64,000 nucleotides of DNA from Hydractinia symbiolongicarpus (GCF_029227915.1 NC_079877.1:23645851-23709850), one strand, 5' to 3'; counted from the first letter of the stretch, positions 47,508-61,671 are shown. Program-made: numbers and translations. Notes: generated by a model from the letters alone, not told the origin.

Positions 47508-48226
47508 ACTAGTCGATAAAGCCCGCGGAAAAATCCACTTAGGCAGGATAAAAATGAAAAAAGAGCGTTATTTGAATTTTGATGACGTCAGCAATCTATC
47601 CACAAAAAAACATGATTTCACGTTGCCTGATCAAGAAAATGCTGATCAAAAAATGTATATGATCATGTGCTTTTGATGAACGAATAATGAGATATAAGGG
47701 TTTAAAAATTTTGCTGAGGTCAGAAATGGCCCGTCAAAATCTAAAAAAAATTTTAGAAATCTGTATACCTGTTCCCTTTATCGCATAGATTCAAAAACAC
47801 TGATCAAGAAAATGTATATGATCGTGTACTTTTGACAAACGGTTGCACAGATAATCCGATTTAAAAGTTTTTTGATGATGTAACCAACCCTTTTATTTCA
47901 AAACGGAATCGGTGACCCAGGTTTGGGAAACTTACCCAAATTGATTCCAGGTGGTCCCTAGTTACCCACGCGGCAAAAAATCATTGACGTCACCACCTTA
48001 TTTGGCCTCAAAATTTAAAGTGCAATGCAATGGCTTAACCAATCTTCTTAAACAAAATAACGTCGGTCTAAATGCATTGACGTCGCGCCGGAACGTTAGA
48101 AAATTTGAAAGTTGAGACATAATTTTTGCGGCTACATCGAAGGAAAATAAACATATTCACTTTGCCTGTTACAGACACACAGACAGACACACTCTCCGTA
48201 TTATTTTATATATATTGGCTCACAGA
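47508..48226 (+). mobile_element. Longer relative of the AGTCGTTAGCCCGTGGAAA repeat
   Basis: Starts CTAGTCGATAAAGCCCGCGG with AAAAATCCAC and ends with CAGACACACAGACAGACACA followed by CTCCGTATTATTTTATATA, the same head and tail style as the copies at 42,379-42,663 but about 720 bp long. No ORF of note inside. Confidence 0.5.
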
Positions 48227-48229
48227 CAG

Positions 48230-50650
48230 ACAGATTATTTAGACTAATCTTCGTACGTAGAAATTCAGGACAGGTCGCAGCAAAGTTGACAATAATACAT
48301 CGCACTTGATTTTTTTAACTTTAATTCTGTGACTTAACATCACTCGGATTCGGCCGAAAGACAGCGCCTGCTATGATACAGATTAAGATAACTCTTAATT
48401 ATTATTACCGTAAGCAGTTACCCCAAAAAAAAGAATTAGGAAAGCGGCAAAGGGATTATTACCTCGTCTAATCCCTTTGAACGTATAATCTTGACTAGGC
48501 GGAAATGCTGGAATCAAAACAAAAATCAAATCAAAACAGAAAAGCAGACGGTATTGTTGTATGCGTAGTGTTGTTGCTCCTAACAAAGTAAGGAATGGTA
48601 ACAACTATAACCACAAACCATGTTTGTGTATATATATAGCAATACCTATAAACAATCCTTACAGATTTTTTTTTGAACATAGTGACAGTCCCATAATCAA
48701 CATAAGGGCGGCTACAAGGACATCTGCTTTTTGTACGATTTTCATATTAGATCCTGACGCAAAGCACAAAAACTTGCTAAGGCAATTAGCTAGATCAGCT
48801 CCTAAAATTAAGCAGCCCCTATCACTCATCATATTGCTGTCAAGAAGTTTAAAAATTATCTATGAGTTGCGATAGATTCACAGGAGTTGTTTCCCTTCTT
48901 TGTTTTTGTTTAAGATTAATCCTACTCATGGCTAAACTGAGATCACAAGACTTATATTTTATTTTAGTTTTTAAAGTATCGTGTTGACAGCAAAACTGAA
49001 GTTTGATTGAGCAAGGCACTTTGAAGCTTTCTTATATTCTCACTTACAAGCTTTTCCGTAAGTGAAAAAATGTAAACTTTCTGCATAGTATAATTTAAGG
49101 GAAAAAATATTGCACTCGTTTCTCAGTAGAAAATAAAATTTAGCATTTATATTTCGCTTAGATTAGACAATGGCAGTGGAAAAAAAACCTTATGATAAAG
49201 TATATATACACTAGATGTAGGTAGCTGAAAAAGTTAATAATTTACGGTAGGTATATGCAAACAAACAATTTTGTGGAAATTTAGAAGTTGAATAAAGGCA
49301 CCATTAATTATGCAATTTGTGGTACGTGAAGTGTTGTTCGCTCATGGTTGTTTATTTCAAAACCTCAAGCTTATTTCCCTTTTCATTACTATTTCGTAAA
49401 ATACATCGCTGAAATATACAAACTAACATGAAAACAATATAGCAATATGTTTTTTCGAAATTTTAATAAACGTTCTATGTATAACTACCCGGCAGCAAGA
49501 TATTGCTAATATTATATATATTGCTGGCTAAATTGGTGTACAGCATCTCTCTATATTTTCCCGTATAGATCAATAAGTGATTAAGATAAAAATATACTAG
49601 CAGGGAAGTGTAAAAAGAATAACACTTTAGCTGGTCAGAACATTTCTTAGTTATACCTTGCTGATAAAAGCTGGCTAACCTTTTAAGAACACATTTATAG
49701 CCTAAGTTTTATGAACCGCTAAGTTTCAGTCAAATATGTAGCTATGCATCTTACATATCACAGTAAAAAAATGTAACCGTTTTAGAAGAATAAGAAAGAG
49801 ATATTTGTAGCTATAGCTGGCTAGCCGACATTAAAGTTCCCACACCTTATATCAATAAATCTACCACTAATAATAGCCTCAAAATTGTTGTCTGAAAAAT
49901 TAACACTATGTTGACAGGGTTGAGGATAAGTGCTGGTCGAATAAAATAAGTGATACACACATGAATTAATTATTATCTTGATATTGTTACCTTATATCTA
50001 CAAGTTTTTGCAGTCATAAAAATGTCATAATGTGAATAAGACAAGCTAGGAGGCTCTTGGTAATGTAGATGTTTAAAAAAAAACAAGACCAACTCTAACA
50101 GCTTTGACCATTTTAGGTTACTTTGTGATTTTGCAAAAAAAACCTGACCAGCACTTTTTCTCATATAAGTTAGTCTTGCTCCACAAATACATATTTCGAA
50201 TTAATGATATTTAATACGTTCTCCTTCAACTTTAATAGATACATAAAAACTAACGTCCTTTTCTTTGAACTAAGTCTGAACACTTGCGGGCGAACAACAC
50301 GCTTTACTTCCTTATCGCTTCCACTGCATCAAAGTATTTGAAGTGTATAGCTATAGTGTTTGTAATGGTTAAGGCTTTGACAAAGGAATTTGTTCCAAGC
50401 GATATCTTGTTTAGTTTTGTTCGGTGTGCGTTTATGTATTCATGAATTAGAATAGTGCAAAGTCGCTTGCCACACATAGTGGAATCGGTGGTATCGTTCT
50501 TACAACATTACAGGAAAACAAATACCAAATTGTGTTCTTTTTTTCTCATCTTTAAAAGTTGTATACGTTTTCCTCCAATATAGGCAATAACAATACCAGA
50601 GTGTAATTTTCTTTGCAGTCACCTATATTACCCGATACATAATTATTTTT
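48230..50650. other. AT-rich intergenic DNA
   Basis: Overlapping ORFs at 48,395-48,604 minus and 48,561-48,875 plus have no recognisable domain. Nothing else seen. Confidence 0.5.
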
Positions 50651-50660
50651 TCTGGTTGAA

Positions 50661-50709
50661 ATGCTGCGAGATGCGGCGGATCCAGCGTATGAGAATGCGT
50701 ATCAGATAG
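50661..50709 (+). CDS. Possible short first coding exon (very tentative)
   Basis: An ATG opens MLRDAADPAYENAYQI and runs into a donor-like G|GTAAAA at 50,710, phase 1. The 49 nt are GC-rich compared with the flanks, as coding exons here are, and the residues are not the usual AT-rich translation. No following exon was found within reach, and no promoter is clear. The function is unknown and it may be chance. Confidence 0.2.
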
Positions 50710-50719
50710 GTAAAATACA

Positions 50720-53500
50720 GCATACAGGTGGTCCGTCATTTTGTAGTACTAATGAACATAATGTAAGAGAACTTAATGACACTGTTTCGGCAGCATTTTG
50801 GCTGCCTTAATAATTTCTTTCAGAAAAGAAAGTATTGTCGGGGACAAAACTATGATAAAAGATGAGTAATTTTCAGAAAAAATAACCAAAATAAAAATTC
50901 GTACTCTTCGTACTTAAATTGCATTATACGACTATACGACTAGCTGGATTCCCGTGCAAGAATCCACTGAATGTCTCATTAAACTGATGTAAGGGATGCC
51001 AAACAAAAACATACAACACAGTAATTTGAATTTTCAAAACTCACATTTCAATCTCGACCTCGGGCTCTTTGTCTCTTTTTTAACAGGATGGTAAAAAGAG
51101 AAAAAAAACCCTAGAATCGAGGTTGCTCACAATCTGCATTATTCTATGTTTAAAACCGCTGAAACAAAACGTCTAAAATAGAAGCATGTGCAACAAAAAA
51201 AAATTAAAATAAAAATGTCAAACAAAATCAAAAGTGTCTAACAACCGTTACGTAAAAAGCGAAATACGCTAAAACAATATACTTGCTTTGTCATTCCAGA
51301 AGTACACCAGGAAAGAAAAGGATGTCAAACATTAAAAAAAAAATCCGACAATTTCCTTTAAGTCATACAAAATCAGCTAGTCAGTATACGGCAACCCTTC
51401 CAAAGTTATACTCAAAATATAAGAAATTAATAGTTGACAACAGATAAAAAAGAAATATAAAAACTTGAATCATTTGATATATTGTATATCTACCGAAGTA
51501 TTTCAGTCCAAAATATTAAAAGAACAATTTGCCTTACAGTACCAAACTTATAATCAAGAAAGTCTAGATTAAAATCAAAGAAGATAATAATGCAGCGTTT
51601 TCGAATTTAAGAATCGAATATATTTCAAACGATCGTAACGTAACAGATGTAAACATTGATTTAAGTTTAGGTTTTAGGTTTAGGTTTATTATAACGACAT
51701 CAACACTGAACCACACAGTTTGTAGCGTTAAAAACAGTAACAACGGAAAAATTACTTTTTACAGTTTATGTGAATTCTTCTCTAGGATATACACGTTGTT
51801 TTTATGAGAATACTGTGTTTTCGAGCCTCGATGTTATTAACTTTTTTGGCAAATGCTATTCTCATTATTCTCAACATGTTCTTAGCATGACTACGGCCTA
51901 AAAATATATAATACCTTAATAAAATAAAGCATGCTGTAAGTTACTATAGCTAGCTAATGACAATTTCTACTACATGTAACATGTTCGTTTGATTTGCAAT
52001 AAAAAAAGTAAACTTCTAATCAATTTTGGGCATCATACAAATGTTCATATTTAAAACAAACTATCAAGCTTAGACATATTCTTAGGATATTCTGAACTTT
52101 TGATCCATTTTTCATAGTATAGTCTTACAAAATAAGTGCTTAAGGAAAATATTTTAATAATTAAACTTAATATTTAAGGAAAATTTTACCTCTGAAAGAA
52201 AGAATCGTCATACACCCAAATTCATTGATCTATCAAATAATTTAAACAACACACCTCCTTTTCGTTTTTTCAGTAGGTCGCTGGCTAGGGTTCTCTGAAT
52301 AAAAGTCCAATCAGTTTTTTACTTCGATTACTAAATTTCGCTATATTGCAAAGAGAACGAATTGAATTTATACCTACAATTGTCTGATGCATTTCCAATC
52401 AATTCTTTTTGTGATGTTATGTCATCGTGCGTTTTTCTTTGTTTGAAAAAATATTTCTGACAACAACATAACTTCGTTCAACAACAATAGTTTGTTCTTT
52501 ACATTTTAGAATCGAATTACATTCATATTCGAATGCGATACAACCTCGGTCCCAGAACACAAAAACGGACAATAAAGAAAAACATAAGCTTTAAGGTAAC
52601 CTTACGATGAGTAAACATTGGCATGCTTTGTTTAAAATAACGTTTTCAGGATTAATATGAAAAACATACAACCTTCTTCGCTTTGGTTTTGGTACTTAAA
52701 TTACATGATTAATTAATTAATAACATTAATTATACGATAATAATTTACGCTGGGACGTAATTAGATTTGATACAAAAAGTTAACATAAAATTATAATAAC
52801 CGAAAACTCACGCCAAAAATTTAAATACTCTTGTTGACATTGTGTCACTTTAACTCCTGCAGAGTGGATTTATGAAAAGTGCTCCGCATGATTTAGAAAA
52901 AAGCTTAAATTTGGCTACCCAGAACCATCATCCTGAATCACAAGTGAAGTTTCGAAAAGCTGATTATTAGTTAACTGAAAGATCAGATTCAAATACGAAA
53001 GTCCATTCAGGCTTAAAGCTGTTGTGCAACTAACAATCCGTCATAAGCATAATAAGAAAATTGTAGGTGACCAAAATTGTTACTTACTAAGACATGGACT
53101 TGAGGTATTTTGACAGTCCTGTAAAATGGCGAAAAAACGTTGTCTCAACATTTTTGTGGAGGGTTGTAGGTCTCAAATTTTTTTCAGTTTAACTCGAAAG
53201 CAAAGTTGATATCGTCATTTTCCTTTGATGTTGCCGAAATTCTCTTTGAAGTCGCCGAAAAATTATGTCCATTTTGATAAGGGGGTTATTTTGTTTGCAT
53301 CACGTGATGAAAACGACTCAATTTGATTGTTTGAAATAAATTTAACGGCTAACTTTCAAAAAAAATGTATCCTCTTGCCACCAAAAAAACCCACAAAAGA
53401 GCAATCTTAAAAAAAGTAAAATAAGTGGTTCAAAAAAGCATATTTAAAAAGAAAGAAGTCCAAGTGACTATTTATTTGACTATTTAAGCAATGTTGCAAA
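50720..53500. other. AT-rich intergenic DNA
   Basis: No gene recognised. A TTTAGGTTTTAGGTTTAGGTTTA run at 51,664-51,686 is telomere-like but too short to mean much. Confidence 0.5.
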
Positions 53501-53523
53501 AGAACGTAACTTGTGAGCAGGTA

Positions 53524-56440
53524 GGTAATATTGTCGTTCTACTATCCACCTTTTCTGGAAGCCCTAGGAGTATGCATTATTCATATCTTGATGCCTGGCT
53601 TTGATTGCAAGAAAAGGTAAACCTGATTTGTTCTTGACTTTCAGCTGCAACCTTAAATGGCCCGAAATTGTTGAAAATTTATTGTTAGGTCAATATGCAT
53701 GTGATAGACCTGATTTAGTTTCAAGAGTTTTTAAACTAAAGTTAGACACTTGAAGGATAATTTAAGGCATGGTGTTCTCGGCTTTCTCTTTGCCCATGTT
53801 GAAGTAATTAAGTTTTAAAAAAGTGGCCTTCCCCACGCACACATGCTTTTGCATTTGTCCCATGACTTCAAATTTCGAAATGCTGATTATATTGATTCTC
53901 TTATATCTGCAACAATTGCAGACGCAAACTTAGAACCAGAACTTCATTCTATCATAAAGTCCACTATGTTTCATGGTCCCTGTGGTCACCTTAATAATAA
54001 CTCCCCATGTATGGCTGATGGTAAGTGCCCAAAAAATTTCCTAAACACTTTGGGGATGAGACTGTCATTAATGTTGACGGTTATCCACTTTATGCCAGAC
54101 CTGACAATGCGAGAACGGTCACAATCAGAAGTACTGATTTGGATAACAGGTGGATTGTGCCCTACAATCCATACCTTAATGCTCACATTAATCTGGAAGG
54201 ACGTGCTTCTATAAAAAGTGTGAAATACCTTTATACTTATAAAGGTATTTCACACTTTTTACATCTACAAAGGTTATGACACATCACATGTTGAAATTAA
54301 TGAGCGCCTTGACCGTGATGAAGTAAAAACGTCCCTAGATGCCAGGTACGTATCTGCCCCTGAAGCTGCGCCTGTTTGTTTTTCCCATGCACTCACAAAG
54401 TCACAGCATTGTACGCCTTCCCTCACATCTCCCTAACAATTAACGTGTCTTTTTCAGAGATGGAGAGGAAGGGGATGCGGCACTAAGGGCTGAGGTTCAA
54501 AGCACTATGCTTACGTCTTGGTTTCTTTTGACTCAAAACCACGAATATGCCTGGCACGTTTTGGATACGGATATTCCGTACCATTTTGTTTTTATTAAAA
54601 AGGATAAAGTATCCAAGACAAAGAGGTTTCTCCGCATACTGTTATTGCATGTTCCTGTTGTCACTTCTTTCGACTATTCAAAAACTGTTGATGCAAACAT
54701 TTGTCCAACTTTTAGAAAAGCCTGCATTGCACGTAATCTTCTAGATGATGATACCATGTGAAGTAATACAATGCAAGATGTTGTGAACATAGCTTCACCA
54801 CACAAAATACGCCTAATGTTTTCCTTTATTTTAATTCACAGGGAACCAAACAACCCTGCTGAGTTATGGCAGACCTATCGTCTCCCGATGATAGAATATG
54901 AGGAGAATTAATGAATCACAAGCTAAACAGGTTGCTCTTGCTGCAGTAGAGCAGACTTTTCAGCAGTTTGGTAAGCACCTTAATGATTTTGGGCTTCCAT
55001 GTTACATGAAGACCTTGGAGGGGATATGCCCAATGTTAAAGAAATGAAGACGTGAAGCAGATAATATAAGGCCTCTTTTAAACCCAGAACAGCTCCTTGC
55101 TGCTGATACTGTCCTTGCCGCACTGCTCGATAATAATCAGCAAGCACCCGGGGTTTTTTTCTCGATTCTCCAGGAGGTACTGGCAAAACCTTTACTTACA
55201 ACTACATTATTAAGGAGATCATTGCTAGAAACATGTCTGTTGCAATTTGTGTTTGGACTGGCATAGCAGCTACTTTACTACAAGATCGTAAGACTGTACA
55301 TTCTTTATTTAAATTGCCAGTACCAGTTTGAGACAACAGTACATGTAATGTTAAATCTAATAGTAAACATGCTGATTTCCTTAGAATGCAACATGTTATT
55401 ATCTTTGACGATGCCGGCATGATACCTAAACATGCATTTGAAGCTATCGATAACGACTCTGCTTTTTGAGGAAAAGTTATTCCTTTAGGTGGTATTTTCA
55501 GACAAACTTTTCCCATAGTAAAGCGTGCTCGACCAGCACAAGTAGTTGAGGTTTGTCTTAAAAGTTCTGTTATATGGCGCACTCTCCAGATCTTTCATCT
55601 CCGCACCAACAAGAGCGCAGGGCTACAAGAGGAAGCTTTTGCAAATTGGTTGCTTGAATTAGGCGATGGAAGGTTGCCTGTAAAGCGCGATGATACACTG
55701 CAACGCTGCATTGAAATGCCTCTTGAGTGTGTCCTTCAACGCAATGAGGACCACATTCAAGCTATTTTTGATGATGCTGCAGCAGCTGATTTTAGGCGTC
55801 GTGTTATTTTGACACCAACAAATGATGAAGCTCTAGAAATTAATGACCTCATTTTAGAAACACTTCCCGGGGAAATGCTAACTCATTTTTCCATTGATTC
55901 ATTTGTTTTAGACAACCCTAAAGACATTGTATGTACCCTATGGAGTTTTTAAATAGCATTACGCCTTCTGGTATGCCGCCACACAGGTTGCATTTGAAAC
56001 CTGGGTGTATTGTAATCCTCTTAAGAAATCTTAGCCTAAAAAATGGATTGTGAAATGGCACAAGATTAGTTGTTTGCCACATGTTCTTAATTGTGAAGTT
56101 CTTACTGGGATTGCTGCAAGTTGTCGCGTACTGATTCCACGCATTGCACTTGCTCCCAATGACACTAACTTGAAACTTCAAGTTAAACGTGTTCAGTTTC
56201 CATTACGTCTTTCGTACGCCTTGACTATAAACAAAAATTAAGGTCAAACGTTTGAAAAAAGTGGAACATATCTTCGCAGACCTTGCTTCAGCCATGGTCA
56301 ACTTTATGTTGCATTTTCAAGAGCTCGCGCTCTTAGACATGTCAAAGTCAAGGTATGTAATACACAACAGCAAGGTTATGTACGAGATAGATGCTATACT
56401 AAAAATGTTGTTTACCCACAATTTTTGTAATTTTCAAAAC
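53524..56440 (+). mobile_element. Helitron RepHel remnant (HUH replicase plus PIF1-type helicase)
   Basis: A rolling-circle transposon. Landmarks in order over several frames: STFSGSPRSMHYSYLDA (53,545); KGKPDLFLTFSCNLKWPEI (53,610-53,665); GLPHAHMLLHL (53,825-53,860), the HUH metal site, preceded by a stop; HGPCGHLNNNSPCMADGKCP (53,975-54,030); VTIRSTDLDNRWIVPYNPYL (54,118); a hairpin break at 54,212-54,261; AWHVLDTDIPYHFVF (54,550); LLLHVPVVTSFDYSKTVDA (54,640); Walker A SPGGTGKTFT (55,165); Walker B IIFDDAGMIPKHAFEAID (55,400); GGIFRQTFPIVKRA (55,490); PSGMPPHRLHLKPG (55,965); RLSYALTINK (56,205). At least eight stops or frame changes. The N-terminal zinc-finger part is missing and no 3' CTRR hairpin was found. 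Dead. Confidence 0.9.
54212..54261. repeat. Perfect hairpin inside the Helitron, 24-bp arms, 2-nt spacer
   Basis: Arms 54,212-54,235 and 54,238-54,261 are exact reverse complements around CT. Removing 22 nt (54,238-54,259) gives KYLYTYIYKGYD, the conserved Helitron reading, in frame with what follows. Confidence 0.95.
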
Positions 56441-56899
56441 ATAAATGTGATTTTTTCAGCAACACCCTGTTACCCGCACATGGGTCATGTTTTGTGCCTT
56501 GCGTATAAAATTTAATCCCGCTACACAATCTTTTAAGCTGATAGCTCTTCATTAAAATTTTGAATAACGCCTTCACTTTGAAATTAGAAACAAAAACTAC
56601 TTTGCTTCAATAAAAAATTGTGTACCTTGTAGAGTGCCGACCTGTACACCATATTTATACTCATATTTTAATTAAATTTGCTGTATTTTGAATTTGGTGT
56701 CAGGTTACTTAGATATTTCCTAAATATAGGCGTACCTTTTGCAGGTATGCATGACAGTCTCACCAGTGCCAAGTATTTTGTGGATACCAAAAAGGTTTCA
56801 CACAGTGTTGCTACAAGGCGTCTATCTTATACACCATCCAACCCCCGAAATAGTTGTCTAGTCCGATGTTTTTTGTTTGGCTAATGTCTACTTTTCTTC

Positions 56900-58195
56900 T
56901 TCTCTCATAGGTGGGGTTCAAATTCCTATGACTTACCGTCTCGTGGTGTACCCTGTTACGTGAATCTTAACTACCCTCAATGAACAATCTACAAAGTATT
57001 TTTCCTCATTACCATGTAGTTAAAGTGCAAAAACTAAAAACAAATGTTATTACTCAGAGTTGGTGGTGGAACTGCCCAAAGCTGCCACTTTACAATTTTT
57101 ATCATTCTCTCTAATCATCCATCACCTACTGTGTGTAATATCTCTTTAGTAAAACTGTAATTTCTGTTTTGTGCTTATATGTTTTATTCATATTCTCACT
57201 AATCACTCTGCACACAATCTGTCTGTCACATTAAAAAAATTTTTTTTGGTGTTTTAGATTAGAATAAAGTGTGAAGGAATAAGTTTTCGTTATGGACCGA
57301 AAAGAAGCCACCCAATGGTGACAGTAACCAGGAAGAGGAGAAAACTGAGGCAATGCAAGAGGAGCATGAAACTGAGTCAGAAAATGTGGAAGCTGCTGAA
57401 CCTCGAGTAAACTTTCTTTAACCATGCAAAACGTTTTTTTAATTTCTTTTTGAACATTTTCTGACAAATTTTTGTATTTTAATTGTTAGGACTTTTCATT
57501 TCAAGCGTTCTTACGGTTTTGAAGGGTTAACCGTGGACCGAGGTCCAGCGCTATATTTTTGGTGTGGCGGCGAAATGGTGGCCGGGACCGAGAAGACTTT
57601 GTCTGGCGAAAAAAAATAAAGCCGAAGAAAAGAGGGTTGAAATCGGCCAACCACACCTACCAGGATGGGAAGTGTGTAACTGTAATGAAGTATTAATAAT
57701 TGGTACTTCATATTACATATCTATATATAACACCATTTGCACAAAACGACTTCCTTTTCTTGGTTTGGGTGTCGACATCACCCACCGTTTTGGTCATGTG
57801 TTTATTTGTTTTGTTCTTTTTATTAAAACCTATTGTAAATACTCAGGGACGCACATTACACACTTAGGAGAGTAATGCTTAAGTTTAAAGCCGGCGACAA
57901 TGAGGTTTAAGTTTATCCAGAGAATTTATCTTTGGATAACCTTTTGGCAAAACTGATACCCCTGTGCATCACAGCTAATACGGACAACAACAAATGTCCG
58001 GGGGACCAGCAGGCCTTAACTCAGCAAGGACTTTCATTTTTAGTATCAACTACACTCTTATTTAATGTTTTTTTTATTCCTGTAGGTACACCATTCATAC
58101 ATCCTTCCTTTCATCTTTAACGCCCCATACATTAACAAAGCATTGCAAAAGGTAACACTTTATATATTATTGTGGGTTTATTTTTATGCACAATA
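56900..58195. other. Mostly non-coding, with a possible acidic exon
   Basis: At about 57,294-57,407 one frame reads a Glu-rich stretch (EEEKTEAMQEEHETESENVE) ending AEPR before GTAAAC, which could be an exon with a donor; no partner exons were found. The ORF 57,564-57,875 begins with WWPGPRRLCLAKKNKAEE and is otherwise random-looking. Neither is a firm gene. Confidence 0.25.
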
Positions 58196-58200
58196 CTTAA

Positions 58201-58804
58201 ATATTGACCCCGGCGTTTTGACAAACTTGTCCAAATTGAGTCTAACTTGGCACACTTATAGTACGTCATGAAAGGGACAAAACGGTAGCAATAAATTTTC
58301 GCTTATGTCAACACTTTTACTGTGAGGTCATTGGAAGTTCGAAATTTGTTTAATATAATATCTGCTCAAAATTCAATTACTTACATTCTGTTTAAAGTTT
58401 CCGACATCCAAATAAAAGTTATTAAGCATATTTTTCGGTTATTATATAAAAAATATAAAGGCCAAAAATTGCCTGAAAATCCGTTTTTTTCCAATTTTGC
58501 GTAAAATCTAACAAAATAGGTACTCAGATTAATAGCATGACTAAAATTGTCATGCTATTAATCTAAAAAAGTGTCATGTCCTAAAGATAACTTATTATCA
58601 TTTTCCCGTTATAAGGATTTCATGGGGATTTCCAGTGGTTGTGTCGAATAATAGCCAATAACTAAAACTAAAGGTATGGAACCTAAGTATTTGGTGTATA
58701 GGTGATAGATAGATAGATAGATATATATATCAAAGTTGAGTAACCATTATTAAAAAAATGGCGGGGGAGGGGGGGGGAGAAATCCTCCCACGAGCAGAAA
58801 AGGG
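58201..58804. mobile_element. Second, decayed copy of the TTAA MITE
   Basis: Flanked by TTAA (58,197-58,200 and 58,805-58,808) and similar throughout to 31,390-32,132, for example AACTTGGCACACTTATAGTA and CGTCAT, then GGATTTCATGG. The terminal repeats are eroded (left ATATTGACCCCGG, right CAGAAAAGGG). It contains a private hairpin at 58,526-58,564 and a GATA microsatellite at 58,702-58,722. Confidence 0.8.
58526..58564. repeat. Perfect hairpin, 16-bp arms, 7-nt loop
   Basis: AGATTAATAGCATGAC (58,526-58,541) pairs exactly with 58,549-58,564. The sister MITE at 31,390-32,132 has no hairpin at the matching place (near 31,800), so it arose in this copy. Confidence 0.95.
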
Positions 58805-58809
58805 TTAAA

Positions 58810-61670
58810 TTAAAAATTAAAAAAGTTACAGTTCACAACAAAATATAAATAAAAAAAAATTCTAAAATTATTCAACTCGAATAACTTACAAAAAGCATTA
58901 AAATAACGAGCACAAAGATAACATAATTTGACGTATTTATCTATAATTTTCAAGTGCACTACTGCAATGAGGATGAATTCATTGATGCACAACCTCCTCT
59001 CTTGTTTTCCTCAAACGCCTACGATACCTAGGATCGTCCAACATTCCCTTTGTTCGCATGATGAAGTTTTTCTAACAGCAAGTCCCTTTAATTATTAGGT
59101 AAGTCGTATTAAACAATACTTAATTCAGGTGTGTTATTAGTGGAATATATTGTAAACTTTAATTACCGATTTTAAATTAATTAGTTACATTTTTGACGTC
59201 CTCAATACCTATATTACACTTAAATTTCGACATTGTTTGTTTCTGATAAAATGCATTTGTTTTTGTTCTGTTTTTCTTTACAAGCTTCTGGCTGGTTGTT
59301 GCTTACAGATGTAAAACTCATATTTCTTATAAAACGTGGCTTATAAAAAAAGCGTGTATTTTTTTAAAAATTGGATGTGAGTATTTGAAATAACTGCGAC
59401 AAAAAATTATCACTTCGTTTTATTTGACCTGCTTCTACCATTGTCAATGTAGTGTTAATTTTTTAGACAATTGTTTCAAATATTATAGCGAATAACCGCT
59501 CAGGTACCTCAGAGTGGAAAAGGACTGTTGCGCTGATTTAACTTTCTAATTTCGAGAAATTGCGTGAAAAATATTTGTTTGCATACACCTGCCATAAATT
59601 AATGACTTCATCACTTATCTACAACTAGTGTATATGCACGTTATCATACGGTTGTGATGTTTTGGTACTGTGATTGTCTAATCTACACGAAATACATGCT
59701 AGTTTTATTTTTATTTTCTACAGAGAACAGGGAAATTTTTACTTATTTTTAAATTATATGATGCAAAAAGCTTAATTTTTCTTCCTTATTGGTTGGGTAG
59801 AGTCGTTGTTTAGTTCTAGCATACTTCACTCACCCAAAGACTCGTGAAATATGTAGCTAGATGAGAACAAATAAAAAAGTATTTTCGACATGTTGTTAGT
59901 CGTAAAAGATTCATTGGTTATTACATTTTGATTCAATGACTACTTATTCGATTTCCAATTTGATCTTATTTAATGAGACTTCCATTTTGCTGTTAACACA
60001 ATACTTCAAAAACTGAAATAATGATAAGTCTTGTGTTGATGTCAGTTTAGCTAGAATTATATATACTATAATTAGCTATAACTATAGTTAATCTTAAAGA
60101 AGAAAAAAGCAACGGAGGGGAAAAACGACTCCTGTGATTATATAAGACATTTAAATTAATTTTTAAACTTTTTGACAAGAATTCATTGATTTATAACGAT
60201 ACAATTTCAGGGGCAATATCTTCTTCATAATGGTTTACAACGATTTCAATAAACACAACATTTCTTTCTACGAGTAATAAAAACAAGCACTAATCGACAC
60301 TACCGCACTTCGTCCTCGTCGACAGTCGTCTCTACGGGACTCGCATCAATCATTTCCCTAGCATCTGGGATAAATGGGTTTGCTCCCGTCTGTTATACCT
60401 GTTTTAAAAAACATTCCCTAACCACAAGTACTATTAATACCTCAAACTGAAAAATAAGTATCATTTAATCAATTGTTTATGGTAGTATTTTCTCAGTCTT
60501 TATCATATATATTGAAATTACTGTGAATTTGAATGCGGGCTTCTTCGGGGGTGGGGCTTATTTCTGAAAATGAGTCTTGGGGAGGGTGCTTATTCAGGAG
60601 TGGGGTCTTAATCGATCATTTACTACTCGAACTTCATACGGCTTTTAATTTTTATGCTATGTTTTTGATAATGCATTTATTTTTTTAAAAAAAATTGACT
60701 ATAACTATTCTCTTTAAATATTAAATGGAATTCAATACTATATTATGATATCCTAAAATAAAATAAATTGCACTCCTGCGTTTTTAATATTTTCGCGGCA
60801 AGAAGAAAGAAGTCATCGCTGCTGTGGTTCCATATTGTGGTACCATATCATTAAAGAGATAAATTTTTAAATTGTAGTAAACAGACTCGATAAGGGATAC
60901 CAAACCAAATCAAATTTGTAAACGTTTGATTCATCAAAAATTTCTCTTAGTAAATGATCAAAAACATAACTTGTAAAAAAAAATATTGATACAAAAAAAT
61001 GGTTTCCAACAAAATATTTCCAGGAGAAAAAAAATGTCACCTTGTTATTTTTCTTATTTTGTTCATAAATACTACAAGCTTATCTTTTTAAAAGGATCAT
61101 CTCGTTAGTAAAACGAGGCCTATGACCTGTAAAAAGACCAAAGCAATTTGTTCGCAAAAATCACTTTAAAGCGAGTTATTTAAAAGAACAAGGGGAAAAA
61201 CAGGTGTTAGGTTACGATTCTTTGTATGTATGTTATATATACGACGACAAGCGTATGTACACATAATTTGATTTTGATTAGTACATACTAGCCTAACTAA
61301 AGAAAAAAAACACATAAATTGGGGATTCTTAAGTAAATAATCAATAAGCAACAGGAAATCAACATTAAGCTTAGCCAAATGTGATTAAAACAAGTTAAAA
61401 AAAATTTTCGTTGCTTAGGAAAAAAATTTCCAATCTATATATATTCATATATAGAAAAGTGTGTATCGAAGTATTTCTGAATTATTTATAAATATAACTT
61501 GCCCAATTCAGCAAGTGGTTTTATTATTTTATAAGGGATTATCAGGGATTATAAAATATTTTGTAACTAACACAAAGTGAAAGCCTACAACTAAATTCGC
61601 ACTTGCGGAAGCGTTAGAAAATTTTGTTTCCAAGATATTACTGAAGGAAAAATTTATATTTATCATTTAA
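58810..61670. other. AT-rich intergenic DNA upstream of the asteroid-type gene
   Basis: No gene or element recognised, and no clear promoter signal before the ATG at 61,672. Confidence 0.5.
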
Positions 61671-61671
61671 C

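Noticed and set aside
51664-51686. Telomere-like TTTAGG repeats
   Set aside because: Only about three imperfect units, no array.
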